The translations under genes were made by a program, and so were the position numbers. The notes beneath the pieces are model-generated. The model ran no database searches. It saw only the letters and a program-made list of their open reading frames with translations, and was not told the DNA's origin. 64,000 nt of DNA from Rhodoferax ferrireducens (GTDB taxonomy: Bacteria > Pseudomonadota > Gammaproteobacteria > Burkholderiales > Burkholderiaceae_C), in contig NZ_QEII01000297.1 of NCBI RefSeq assembly GCF_003347515.1, positions 186,001-250,000 on the forward strand. The letters are read 5' to 3'. Below, piece by piece: positions 8,532-16,569 of the stretch. Position 1 is the stretch's first letter. Every line of letters starts with the position of its first letter.

Positions 8532-9344
8532 TCACGTCACGGCCTGCGCCAGTGCTGGCAAGACCGATTCCGTCGCCCCAAAAGCGGTCCAGCCGCCGTC
8601 CACCGGCAGCACCGCGCCGGTGATGTAACTGGCCCGGGGCGAGGCCAGAAAAACAATCGCTTCAGCTATCTCGGCCGGCTCCGCCATCCGGCCCAGTGGC
8701 GTGCGGTGGGCGATGCCCTTGGCGTCAATGGCCGCTTGGCGTTCGAGTTCCGCCACCATCGCCGTGCGCACATAGCCCGGCGCCACGGCGTTGACGCGAA
8801 TGCCCGCACGCGCCCATTCGCTGGCCATGGCGCGCGTCATGCCCAGCACGCCGGCCTTGGCCGCGCTGTAGGCATTGCGCGAAGGCAAGCCGATGCTGCT
8901 AGCAATCGAGCCCAGGTTGACGATGGCGCCGCGCGCTTGGCCCGGCTTCGCTTGCGCCTGCAGCATGACGTGGGCGACCGCCTGGCTCATCAGGAAGGTG
9001 CCGCGCAGATGCACAGCCAGCACGCGGTCGAAGGCCGCGACGTTTTGCGCCACCGTGGGGCCGGTCTGGTCGCCGATGCCGGCGTTGTTGACCAGGGCAT
9101 CAATCCGTCCAAATCGGGCCAGCACCGCCGCGACGGCGGCCTGCACGCTGGCCTCGGAGCTCACGTCACAAGCCACGCCGAGGTGCTGCGCGCCCAGCTC
9201 GGTGGCGCGGGCCTGGGCGGCAGCGCCACGCAAGTCCAGCAGCGCCACGCAATACCCGTCCGCAACGAGTCGCTGCGCGGTCGCCCAGCCGATGCCATCA
9301 GCAGCACCGGTGACGATGGCGACCGCTTCATTCTGTTGTTGCAT
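8532..9344 (-). CDS. Short-chain dehydrogenase/reductase (SDR)
   Basis: The product is 270 residues from the ATG at 9344, which is preceded by GGAG at eight bases; the longer reading frame upstream has no such site. The cofactor motif VTGAADGIG is at the N-terminus, NNAGIGD is in the middle, and the catalytic NAYSAAK follows a serine-rich strand. The end has VLPVDGG, the usual SDR substrate-loop exit. It is a cytosolic NAD(P)-dependent alcohol/ketone oxidoreductase. It lies between the flavoprotein gene (9492-11255) and the importer genes. A role oxidising a ring hydroxyl to the ketone needed by the flavoprotein is plausible but inferred. Confidence 0.9.
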   Translation of the reverse strand: MQQQNEAVAIVTGAADGIGWATAQRLVADGYCVALLDLRGAAAQARATELGAQHLGVACDVSSEASVQAAVAAVLARFGRIDALVNNAGIGDQTGPTVAQNVAAFDRVLAVHLRGTFLMSQAVAHVMLQAQAKPGQARGAIVNLGSIASSIGLPSRNAYSAAKAGVLGMTRAMASEWARAGIRVNAVAPGYVRTAMVAELERQAAIDAKGIAHRTPLGRMAEPAEIAEAIVFLASPRASYITGAVLPVDGGWTAFGATESVLPALAQAVT

Positions 9345-9491
9345 GCTTGTTTTCTCCATGTGGTTTAAAGCGGACGGACCATGACAGTCCGGCTTCAAGA
9401 GTGCTGAATTTTGAAGGGCCGGTCAGCGAAATCCAGCAACGATTCGGGCCGAAAACAGGACATTTCATGCACGCCTTCCTTGGTGTTTTCC

Positions 9492-11255
9492 CTAGGCCGA
9501 CGCCTGCGCCCGTGCCACGGCGTGGCGTGCCGCCAGGTAGCCAAAGACCAGGCCCGGACCAATCGTGATGCCGGGGCCGGTGTAGACCCCGCCCATGATC
9601 GAGTGCATGTCGTTGCCGACCGCGTACAGACCAGCAATCGGCCGTTCGCCAGCGCCCAGCACGCGGGCGTCGGCATCGGTGGCGAGCCCGGTGGAGGCGC
9701 CAATGTCGCCGGGGTACAAACGCACCGCGTAGAACGGCGCTTGCGTCAATGCGCCGAGGGTGGGGTTCTTGCCGGGCCAGGCGGCGTCGCCGATGTTCTG
9801 CTGGTAAGCCGTCACGCCACGTTGAAAATCCGGGTCCACGCCGGTCTGGGCGTAGGCGTTGATCTTCTGGACGCTGGTCTGCAAACCTGTGGCATCCATG
9901 CCCAGCTTGCGCGCCAGTTCGGCCAGCGTGTACGCTTCGGTCAGGTAGCCGTCGGCCAGGAAGGGTGCCAAGCCTTTTCCACCCGGTTTGGCGCCCGGGC
10001 GCACCATGCCGAGGCCGTATTTGCGCAGGGCCTCGGCATCGCAGATCAGGTAGGCGGGAACGGCGGGTTTCGTCGTGGTCGCGGCTGTGCTCTGGTTGGA
10101 CTGCTGCATGCCGAGCGCAAACAGGTGGTAGGACGTGCTTTCATTCACGAAACGCTCGCCCGCCTGATTCACCGTCAGCATGCCGGGCTTGGCGCGGTCC
10201 ATCACGAAGTGCGGAAACACCGCCTGACTGCCATCCGCGCGCTTACGCAGTGAGACAGGCGCCCAAAAAGCGTGGGTGTCACCGCCGGTGCCGTAATGCG
10301 CACCGAGGCCACGCGCCAGATCATGCGCATCCCCCGTGTGGCCGGGCGCCGCCGGACACCAGCACGGGTCCACGCCCGGCAGCATGGCCTGACGCAAGGC
10401 CGGGTGCCGGTTGAAACCGCCGCTGGCCAGGATGACGCCGCCGCTGACCCGCACCGTGCGGCGTTGGCCGTGTTGCAGCAGCGTGACCGATTCCACATCG
10501 TCCGCGCTACGCCCGATCTTGGCCAGCGAGGTGTTCAACAACAAGGAGACCTTGCCGCGCTGGGACAGCGAATACAGCAAACGCCCCACAAGCGCATTGC
10601 CCATCACCAGGCGCGTGCCGCGCGGGTAGCGCAAGCGGTCAGCGGCGTGACGCAGAATGATCTTGACCGCGTGTTGGAGCGACGCCAGCGACTTCGTCAT
10701 GCCCAGCAGGTGGTTGATGTCGGTACGGTCGATCATCATGCCGCCCAGCACGGTGAACTCTGGGATGGGCGGGCGAATCAGCTTGAACAAGTCACCCAGC
10801 AAGCGGCCGTCGAACGGCAGCGGCTCCAGCGCGCGGCCGGCCAGGGTGGAGCCACCCAGATCGGAGATGTAGTCCGGGTGCTTGGCGTAGGGGCGGTATT
10901 GGACCTGCGAATTCGCCTCGATGTGTTTCACCGCCTGCGGCCCGTGGTCCAGAAAAGCCTGGCGCAGCGCCGCCGGCGTGCGCTCGCCCACGGCGTTGTT
11001 CAGGTAACGCGCGGCTTCATTCAGCGTGTCGCTCGGGTTCACCGTGGCGGCGTGGTGCGTGCCCGGCACCCAGGTGGTGCCGGCCGACCAGGCGGTGGTG
11101 CCGCCCACGTAGCCGGTGTGCTCGACCAGCAACACGCTGGCGCCGTCGATAGCGGCAAACAGCGCCGCCGACAGGCCGGCACCGCCGGCACCAATGACGA
11201 CCACGTCATAGCGCGCGGACTCAGGCAGGGCCGTGAGATCAGTCAGGACCGGCAT
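9492..11255 (-). CDS. FAD-dependent dehydrogenase, 3-ketosteroid-delta1-dehydrogenase-like (paralogue 1)
   Basis: The product is 587 residues. The FAD-binding motif GAGGAG is at 22-27, followed by GGTTAWSAG, and the C-terminal FAD/active-site block GNDMHSIMGGVYTGPG begins at about 547. Tyr558 and Gly562 have the four-residue spacing of the catalytic Tyr487/Gly491 pair of Rhodococcus KSTD1 (numbers from memory), and a PDY tyrosine at 129 matches its Tyr119 region. Such enzymes remove hydrogens next to a ring ketone. I chose the ATG at 11255, just beyond the TGA of the aroE-like gene, rather than one nine codons further upstream that would overlap it. Two paralogues occur at 13016-14719 and 20998-22716. 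Confidence 0.88.
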   Translation of the reverse strand: MPVLTDLTALPESARYDVVVIGAGGAGLSAALFAAIDGASVLLVEHTGYVGGTTAWSAGTTWVPGTHHAATVNPSDTLNEAARYLNNAVGERTPAALRQAFLDHGPQAVKHIEANSQVQYRPYAKHPDYISDLGGSTLAGRALEPLPFDGRLLGDLFKLIRPPIPEFTVLGGMMIDRTDINHLLGMTKSLASLQHAVKIILRHAADRLRYPRGTRLVMGNALVGRLLYSLSQRGKVSLLLNTSLAKIGRSADDVESVTLLQHGQRRTVRVSGGVILASGGFNRHPALRQAMLPGVDPCWCPAAPGHTGDAHDLARGLGAHYGTGGDTHAFWAPVSLRKRADGSQAVFPHFVMDRAKPGMLTVNQAGERFVNESTSYHLFALGMQQSNQSTAATTTKPAVPAYLICDAEALRKYGLGMVRPGAKPGGKGLAPFLADGYLTEAYTLAELARKLGMDATGLQTSVQKINAYAQTGVDPDFQRGVTAYQQNIGDAAWPGKNPTLGALTQAPFYAVRLYPGDIGASTGLATDADARVLGAGERPIAGLYAVGNDMHSIMGGVYTGPGITIGPGLVFGYLAARHAVARAQASA

Positions 11256-11256
11256 C

Positions 11257-12051
11257 TCAGGCCCCCAGCAGAAAGTCAACCATCAGGTCGCGCACGCGGC
11301 CAAACATGTGGGCGCCGGTCATGGTGCCGCAGCCCCTGGCGCGCGCCGCGGCAATCAGCGGCGTGATGGCCGGCGCGGTGATCACGCACGCCACAAACAT
11401 GTTGGCGCTGATCTGCGCCACGTCCAGCGGATAGGGATCTGACTCTTTCATGCCCACCGGCGTGGCGTTGATGACGAGATCGAAGCCGCTCGGGTCGGCC
11501 GTGCCATGCGCCACCGGACATTGGTTCAGGCCGGCCAGGCGGTTGACCAGCGTGCTGCGGCGGATCGTGTCCTCGTCGTGGATCGCCAGTGCGCTCACGC
11601 CCGCCATCACCAGCGCATGGGCAATGGCCGAGCCGGCGCCGCCGGCGCCCACCAGCAAAGCCTTTTTGCCTTCGGGCGGGCAGCCGTTGTCACGCAGGGC
11701 CGCCACAAAACCCAGGCCGTCAAACATGTCGCCGTGCCAGCTGCCATCCGGGTTGCGGCGCATGGTGTTGACGGTGTGCAGGAACGCGGCGCGGTCCGAG
11801 GTGGTGGCGCACAGCTCAAAGCAGGCGAACTTGTGCGGCACGGTGACGATGATGCCGTCCACGTTTTTCGCCAGCGACACGCCCGCCACCCAGGCCGCCA
11901 GATCCTGAGGCGCCACATGGGCCGGCATGACGTAGGCGTTGTGCCCGCGCTCGTGGTAGGCCAGGGTGACATCCGCGGGTGATTTGACCTGGGCAATCGG
12001 GTCGCCCACGATGAAGTGGACGCGTGTGGCGCCGCTTAAAAGTTGTGACAT
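11257..12051 (-). CDS. Shikimate/quinate dehydrogenase-like protein (divergent AroE paralogue)
   Basis: A 264-residue protein with the AroE layout. The N-terminal substrate half contains VKSP (22-25), VPHK with the catalytic lysine (74), VNT (95-97) and an aspartate in FDG (111). The NAD(P) half has GAGGAG (135-140) and NATPVGM. Compared with biosynthetic AroE, the first serine of the SKSP motif is valine, and the conserved C-terminal glutamine of the MLVxQ motif is not present (MFGRV). The substrate is therefore probably not shikimate itself but a related hydroxy-ring acid. It is the first gene of the leftward operon, divergent from the IclR regulator, which supports a catabolic role. Confidence 0.83.
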   Translation of the reverse strand: MSQLLSGATRVHFIVGDPIAQVKSPADVTLAYHERGHNAYVMPAHVAPQDLAAWVAGVSLAKNVDGIIVTVPHKFACFELCATTSDRAAFLHTVNTMRRNPDGSWHGDMFDGLGFVAALRDNGCPPEGKKALLVGAGGAGSAIAHALVMAGVSALAIHDEDTIRRSTLVNRLAGLNQCPVAHGTADPSGFDLVINATPVGMKESDPYPLDVAQISANMFVACVITAPAITPLIAAARARGCGTMTGAHMFGRVRDLMVDFLLGA

Positions 12052-12126
12052 GGCTGTTTAATCCGTGAGGTGTTGGACATGAGAGTTTCTCGAAAGAGGC
12101 CGCATCTTACATAAAAGTGGAATACT

Positions 12127-12169
12127 ATTCAACTATTGAATTAAATTCTGTTTTGCAATAAAATTCAAT
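12127..12169. promoter_or_regulatory. Nested AT-rich palindromes, candidate IclR operator in the divergent promoter region
   Basis: The 140-base gap between the divergent aroE-like and iclR genes is strikingly AT-rich and holds overlapping inverted repeats. ATTCAA-CTA-TTGAAT (12127-12141) is a perfect 6-3-6 palindrome. GAATT-A-AATTC (12138-12148) is perfect, and ATTGAATT (12135-12142) has its exact complement AATTCAAT at 12162-12169. A 15-base palindrome beside an IclR gene is the usual layout of an autoregulated IclR operator. The binding protein is inferred from position only. Confidence 0.6.
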
Positions 12170-12191
12170 CCATCAAATGGAGTAACCCGTC

Positions 12192-13019
12192 ATGAATGGC
12201 GTACTGGAACGAACCTTGGGCATCCTGGAGCTGTTGGCACAGCACGGGCACGGCCTGGAACTGGCGGCGATTGCCGACCAGCTCAACATCCCGCGCAGCG
12301 GCGCGCACCGCCTGCTGACCGACCTGGTGCGCTGCGGCTATGTGCGCCAGGCGCGTGACCACGGCGACTACGTGCTCACCACCAAACTGGTGGCCATGGG
12401 CCTGAGCTACCTCAGCAACACCGGCATCGTGGACATCGCCCAGCCGCTGCTCGACCGCCTGGCCGAGGTCTCGGGCGAACTGGTGCGCCTGTCGGTCATC
12501 GACGGCGACCGCCTGACCTGGGTGGCGCGGGCCCAAGGCGCGCGCCAGGGCCTGCGCTACGACCCCGACATGGGCAGCGACGCGCGCCTGAGCTGCTCCG
12601 CCTCGGGCCACGCCTGGATGCTGGCGCTGCCGGACGAAGCGGCTTTGGCGCTGGTCGCCCAGCAGGGCATTGGCCAGTCGAGTGAGTACGGCCCGAACGC
12701 GCCGGCCACGCTGCAGGCCGTCATGGACTGCGTACACGAGGCGCGTGCGCAAGGCTATAGCCTGACGCAGGAGACCTTCACGGCCGGGCTGAACGCCATG
12801 GGCGCGCCGGTGCGCCTGAACGGGCAGCCGCCCCTGGGCGTGATCACCATCGCCGGCCCGACGGTGCGCTTTACCGAAGAAAAAATGCGCGCCCTGGCGC
12901 CTGAATTGCTGTCGACGGCCGCGCAACTGGCGGCTGCCAGCGGGGCCTCGCCCTTCTTCAACAAGCGCCTGCCCGCCGTGGGCCGGCAAGCACTGGCGCA
13001 GCCGATTTACGCCTTATGA
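12192..13019 (+). CDS. IclR-family transcriptional regulator
   Basis: A 275-residue regulator with an N-terminal winged helix-turn-helix (residues about 4-65: ERTLGILELLAQ, LAAIADQLNIPRSGAHRLL, LVRCGYV) and a C-terminal IclR effector-binding domain (about 85-250, with RLSCSASGHAWML and MGAPVRLNGQPPLGVITIAGP). IclR proteins often sense a pathway substrate or intermediate and control divergent catabolic operons. It sits between the leftward and rightward halves of the island and overlaps the next gene by four bases (ATGA), so it is co-transcribed with the second flavoprotein. The AT-rich palindromes just upstream are its likely binding sites. Confidence 0.92.
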   Translation: MNGVLERTLGILELLAQHGHGLELAAIADQLNIPRSGAHRLLTDLVRCGYVRQARDHGDYVLTTKLVAMGLSYLSNTGIVDIAQPLLDRLAEVSGELVRLSVIDGDRLTWVARAQGARQGLRYDPDMGSDARLSCSASGHAWMLALPDEAALALVAQQGIGQSSEYGPNAPATLQAVMDCVHEARAQGYSLTQETFTAGLNAMGAPVRLNGQPPLGVITIAGPTVRFTEEKMRALAPELLSTAAQLAAASGASPFFNKRLPAVGRQALAQPIYAL

Positions 13020-14719
13020 AAGTGCTTGATCTGCTCGTGATTGGCTCCGGCGCGGGGGGCCTGTCGGCCGCCGTGACCGCAGCCCACCTCGGGCAGACGG
13101 TGTTGGTGGTGGAGAAAGACCCGTGCTTTGGTGGCACCACCGCCTGGTCCGGCGGCTGGATGTGGATTCCGCGCAACCCGCTGGCCAGCGAGGCCGGCAT
13201 CCAGGAATCCATTGAGAAACCGCTCTCGTATTTGAAACATGAACTGGGCGCGCAGTTTGACGAGGCCCGCGCCCGCGCGTTTCTGAACAACGGCCCGCGC
13301 ATGGTCGAGTTCTTCCGCAGCAAGACGGCGCTGCAGTTCACCGACGGCAACAGCATTCCCGACTTTCACGGCCGCACGCCCGATGCGTCCACCGGCGGGC
13401 GCTCGCTCTGCGCCGCACCGTTTGACGGGCGCCGGCTGGGCCGCCACATCGAGCGACTCAAACCGCCGCTGCCGGAGACCACCTTGTGGGGCATGGGCAT
13501 TGCCTCGGGCGCGGAGCTGAAGCATTTTCTGAACGCCATGCGCTCGCCCACCTCGTTTTGGCAGGTAACGAAATTGGTGCTGCGCCACTTCCGCGATGTG
13601 CTCGTGCACCGGCGCGGCATGCGCCTGGTCAACGGCAATGCGCTGGTGGCCGGGCTGGCCGCGTCGGCTTTGGAAGCCGGTGTGGAAATTCGCACCGGCA
13701 GCCCGGCGCGGCGGCTGTTGACCGAGCAGGGCCGCGTGGTCGGCGCAGTCATCGGCGGCCCGGACGGCGACGTGGAAATCCGCGCCCGTTGCGGCGTGGT
13801 GCTGGCCTGTGGCGGCTTTCCATTCGATACGGAGCGCAAAAAAGAATTGCTGCCGCACGCCCCGACCGGCCAGGAACACTGGTCGGCCGCCTCGCGCGGC
13901 AACAGCGGCGACGGTCTGCGCCTGGGTGAAGCGGCCGGTGGCGTGGTGGCGCGCGATCTGGTGCAGGCGGCGGCGCTGGCGCCGGTGTCCCTAGTGCCGC
14001 AGGCGGATGGCAGTTTGGCGCATTTTCCGCATTTGATCGAACGGGGCAAACCAGGGCTGATCGCTGTCACCCGAGCGGGTCGACGCTTTACCAACGAAGC
14101 GGATTCCTATTACGACTTCATGCGGAATCTGCTGGTCGTCACGCCGGCGGGTCAACCGGTGCAGGCCTGGCTGGTGTGCGACCACCGCTTTATCCGCCGC
14201 TATGGTCTGGGCGCGGCCAAGCCGGCGCCGATGCCGCTGGGCCGAATGCTTAAAAACGGCTATCTAAAGCGCGGTCACAGCCTGAGTGAACTGGCCCGGG
14301 CCTGCGGCATCGACGCCGCGACCCTGCAGCAAACCGTGTTGCGCTACAACCTGCAGGCGCTCAAGGGCCGGGACGATGACTTTGCCAAGGGCGAAACGCC
14401 ATACAACCGCATGCAGGGCGACGCCACTGTGGCTCACGCCAACCCCTGCATGGCGCCGATCGAACGCGGCCCGTTCTACGCAGTGCGCGTGGTGCCCGGC
14501 AGCCTGGGCACTTTTGCCGGACTCCAGGTCAACGCCAGCGCCCAGGTGCTGGACGCCCGGGGCCTGCCGATTGCCGGCCTGTACGCCGGCGGCAACGACA
14601 TGAACAGCCTGATGGGCGGCCACTACCCCAGCGGCGGCATCACGCTAGGCCCGGCCATGACCTTCGGCTACATCGCCGCGCACCATGCGGCGGGCGTCGA
14701 AATCACCAGAAATTTATAA
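13016..14719 (+). CDS. FAD-dependent dehydrogenase, 3-ketosteroid-delta1-dehydrogenase-like (paralogue 2)
   Basis: The product is 567 residues with the FAD motif GSGAGG at 10-15, FGGTTAWSGGWMWIP (38-52) and the C-terminal block GNDMNSLMGGHYPSGG from 526. The catalytic Tyr/Gly pair is kept as Tyr537/Gly541. Where the other two paralogues have PDY, this one has PDF (Phe117), so a tyrosine thought to act in KSTD1 proton handling is missing. It may therefore desaturate a different bond or use another base. Its ATG overlaps the iclR stop. It heads the rightward enzyme run and is followed by the 58-bp repeat and a NIPSNAP gene. Confidence 0.88.
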   Translation: MKVLDLLVIGSGAGGLSAAVTAAHLGQTVLVVEKDPCFGGTTAWSGGWMWIPRNPLASEAGIQESIEKPLSYLKHELGAQFDEARARAFLNNGPRMVEFFRSKTALQFTDGNSIPDFHGRTPDASTGGRSLCAAPFDGRRLGRHIERLKPPLPETTLWGMGIASGAELKHFLNAMRSPTSFWQVTKLVLRHFRDVLVHRRGMRLVNGNALVAGLAASALEAGVEIRTGSPARRLLTEQGRVVGAVIGGPDGDVEIRARCGVVLACGGFPFDTERKKELLPHAPTGQEHWSAASRGNSGDGLRLGEAAGGVVARDLVQAAALAPVSLVPQADGSLAHFPHLIERGKPGLIAVTRAGRRFTNEADSYYDFMRNLLVVTPAGQPVQAWLVCDHRFIRRYGLGAAKPAPMPLGRMLKNGYLKRGHSLSELARACGIDAATLQQTVLRYNLQALKGRDDDFAKGETPYNRMQGDATVAHANPCMAPIERGPFYAVRVVPGSLGTFAGLQVNASAQVLDARGLPIAGLYAGGNDMNSLMGGHYPSGGITLGPAMTFGYIAAHHAAGVEITRNL

Positions 14720-14720
14720 G

Positions 14721-14778
14721 AAATTGGCCTCTAGCCCCCGTGAAATAAGCGCATATAGCTCTCATTTGAATAGCAAAC
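14721..14778 (+). repeat. 58-bp dispersed repeat, copy A (intergenic)
   Basis: This segment aligns without gaps over 58 bases with 46425-46482 and with 35164-35221 inside dprA. Shared blocks are GCCTCTAGCCC near the left end, GCGCATATAGCT in the middle and ATAGCAAA at the right end. It fills nearly the whole gap between the flavoprotein stop and the ribosome-binding site of the NIPSNAP gene. It is probably a short non-autonomous palindromic repeat. No function is evident. Confidence 0.75.
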
Positions 14779-14792
14779 CAGAAGGAACCCTG

Positions 14793-15419
14793 ATGTATTA
14801 CGAACTCGCTACCATGACCCTGCCTTTTGGCACAGCCGGCCAAGCCGCCACCAACGTGCAGGCCTACGCTGCTGAACCGCAAGCCCAAGGCGAACTACTG
14901 GGCTGCTGGTTCACCGACATCGGCACGCTCAATCAGATGATTGTGCTGCGCGGTTTTGCCGATCTGACCAGCCTGCAGGCCGAACGCGAGCGCACCCAGC
15001 AGAGCGCCAATCCTTTCGGCTGCGGCGACGTGTTCCAGAGCCTGGAGCAGCACAGCTACAAGGGCTTCCCGTGGATGAAGCCGGTGCGCCCCAGCGCTGA
15101 ATCAGGCGTCCAGGGCCCGGTGTACGAGATCCGCACCTACGGCATCAAGGTCGGTGGCGTGCAGCCCACCATCGACCTGTGGCAACAGTACGTGCCGCCA
15201 CGCGAAGCCCTGTCGCCCTGCGTTGTCGCCATGGTCGCGCTGGACGGCCCGCTGCGCTTCACCAACATCTGGTCCTACCCGACACTGGACGCGAGGTCCA
15301 AGGCCCGCGCCGACGCCGTGGCCCAAGGCATCTGGCCCCCCAAAGGCGGCCCGGCGTTTCTCACCACCGCCATGAGCTCGACCATTGCCATGCCCACGGC
15401 CGTGTCACCGTTGAAGTAA
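14793..15419 (+). CDS. NIPSNAP-family protein, two-domain
   Basis: The product is 208 residues from the ATG at 14793, preceded by AGAAGGA; an upstream in-frame start would include the dispersed repeat. It contains two ferredoxin-like halves. One starts MYYELATMTLPFG and has WFTDIGTLNQMIVLRGFADL; the other starts VYEIRTYGIKVGG and ends with FTNIWSYPTLDARSKARADA. This is the duplicated NIPSNAP/Dabb-like layout. Bacterial NIPSNAP proteins often sit in catabolic clusters as small dimeric barrel proteins of unknown function, perhaps isomerases, cyclases or ligand carriers. A single-domain relative lies at 20651-21001 beside another flavoprotein, so flavoprotein plus NIPSNAP looks like a repeated module. 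Confidence 0.82.
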   Translation: MYYELATMTLPFGTAGQAATNVQAYAAEPQAQGELLGCWFTDIGTLNQMIVLRGFADLTSLQAERERTQQSANPFGCGDVFQSLEQHSYKGFPWMKPVRPSAESGVQGPVYEIRTYGIKVGGVQPTIDLWQQYVPPREALSPCVVAMVALDGPLRFTNIWSYPTLDARSKARADAVAQGIWPPKGGPAFLTTAMSSTIAMPTAVSPLK

Positions 15420-15424
15420 ACCGC

Positions 15425-15502
15425 AACCTGTCATTGCGCGCAAAGCGCGGCAATCCATGACCCCTGGATCGCCACCTCGCTGCGCTCCTCGCGATGACGG
15501 TT
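15425..15502. repeat. Imperfect inverted repeat, REP/MITE-like
   Basis: The left arm begins AACCTGTCATTGCGCGC and runs to GGCAATCC. The right arm reads GGATCGCC and ends CGCGATGACGGTT, an approximate reverse complement. Together they would form a long imperfect hairpin filling most of the gap between the NIPSNAP and TIM-barrel genes. Elements beginning GTCATTGCG and ending in CAATGAC-like sequence are, from memory, common dispersed repeats in proteobacteria. Only this copy was seen in the window. Confidence 0.55.
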
Positions 15503-15554
15503 CAGGGTTCGTGCGCAGTTCCGAAGCGGAACTGGCATCTCAAAAGGAATCACC

Positions 15555-16391
15555 ATGCGCATCTACTCTCTTGCCTATCTCACCTCCAACACGCTGACGC
15601 CCCCGCAAGCCGTGCGTCTCGCGGGCGAACTGGGCTATGCCTTTGTCGGCCTGCGCCTGCTGCCCAATGCGCCGGGCGCGCCGCAGCAGTTCCTGATCGG
15701 CCAGCCCGAGGTGCTGCGCGAGACCGTGGCGGCGCAAAACGACACCGGCGTCGGCGTGTTTGATCTGGAGATCATCCGCATTGCCGAAGGCTTCGATGCG
15801 CGCAGCTACCTGCCGCTGCTGGAAGCCGGTGCCGCGCTGAAAGCCAAAGCCGTGCTGGTGGCCGGTGACGACACCGACGAGGCCCGCCTCAGCGAGAACT
15901 ACGCACGTCTGTGCGAACTGATGCAAGCCTACGGCCTGAGCGCCGACCTCGAATTCATGCCCTGGACCGCCGTGCCCGATGCCAAGGCCGCACTGCGCGT
16001 GATCAACGCCGCCGGCCGTCCGGGCAACGCCGGCATTCTGGTGGACGCGCTGCATGTGGCGCGCTCCGGCACGACGCTGGGCGACATCCGCGCCATCCCG
16101 CGCGCGCTGCTGCACTACGCGCAGATCTGCGACGCGCCCACCAGCGCCCCGCCGCCCAAAGGCATCGGCCGCACCTTCACGGTCGAAGAAATGATCCATA
16201 CCGCGCGCTGCGAACGGCTGCTGCCGGGCGAAGGCGGCATCGAGCTCTCAGACCTGTTTGCCGCCCTGCCACAGGACCTGCCTGTGAGTGTGGAAGTACC
16301 GCATGAAAAGCGGCTGGCAGAACTCGGCCCAACCGAATGGGCACGCCAGGCGCTGGCCGCAAGCCGTGCGCTGCTGGAGCCGCAAGGCTGA
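15555..16391 (+). CDS. Sugar phosphate isomerase/epimerase-like TIM-barrel protein
   Basis: A 278-residue protein of the xylose-isomerase-like/AP-endonuclease-2 TIM-barrel superfamily. Visible barrel elements include GVGVFDLEIIRI, KAVLVAGDD, LSADLEFMPWT (a metal-ligand glutamate), GILVDALHVARSG (aspartate and histidine) and a final VSVEVPHEK (glutamate). These acidic residues and the histidine are the usual divalent-metal ligands. In catabolic clusters, members act as isomerases, epimerases or dehydratases of cyclitols, keto-sugars and dehydroshikimate-like acids. The 3-dehydroshikimate dehydratases belong to the same fold, which is suggestive next to a shikimate-dehydrogenase-like gene. The exact reaction cannot be told from sequence alone. 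Confidence 0.82.
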   Translation: MRIYSLAYLTSNTLTPPQAVRLAGELGYAFVGLRLLPNAPGAPQQFLIGQPEVLRETVAAQNDTGVGVFDLEIIRIAEGFDARSYLPLLEAGAALKAKAVLVAGDDTDEARLSENYARLCELMQAYGLSADLEFMPWTAVPDAKAALRVINAAGRPGNAGILVDALHVARSGTTLGDIRAIPRALLHYAQICDAPTSAPPPKGIGRTFTVEEMIHTARCERLLPGEGGIELSDLFAALPQDLPVSVEVPHEKRLAELGPTEWARQALAASRALLEPQG

Positions 16392-16520
16392 GTCACCCCG
16401 CCTGACGCCTCTGGAGTTCACCGTGCCAAACCGTCCTGACCCGATCTCCCGCCTGCCCTTCTTCTTTGGTGCGCGCTGGTTCAGCAGCGCGTGATGCGGG
16501 TTCGCCCTGTGTCCGCGCCG

Positions 16521-16541
16521 GATGGGGCCGCCTGCCCCATC
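16521..16541 (+). other. Perfect 8-bp hairpin upstream of the acyl-CoA dehydrogenase gene
   Basis: GATGGGGC and GCCCCATC form a perfect stem around a five-base loop, ending 28 bases before the ATG of the acyl-CoA dehydrogenase gene. No T-run follows, so it is not a standard intrinsic terminator. It may act as an RNA-stability or processing element in the 178-base gap (16392-16569), which otherwise shows no gene. Confidence 0.4.
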
Positions 16542-16569
16542 ACCTTTGAATCAAAGCTGGAGAAACACC

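Noticed and set aside
12750..12762. Palindrome GGCTATAGCC inside iclR as a repeat copy
   Set aside because: It is short, is explained by ordinary codons of the effector domain, and has no flanking similarity to the repeats.
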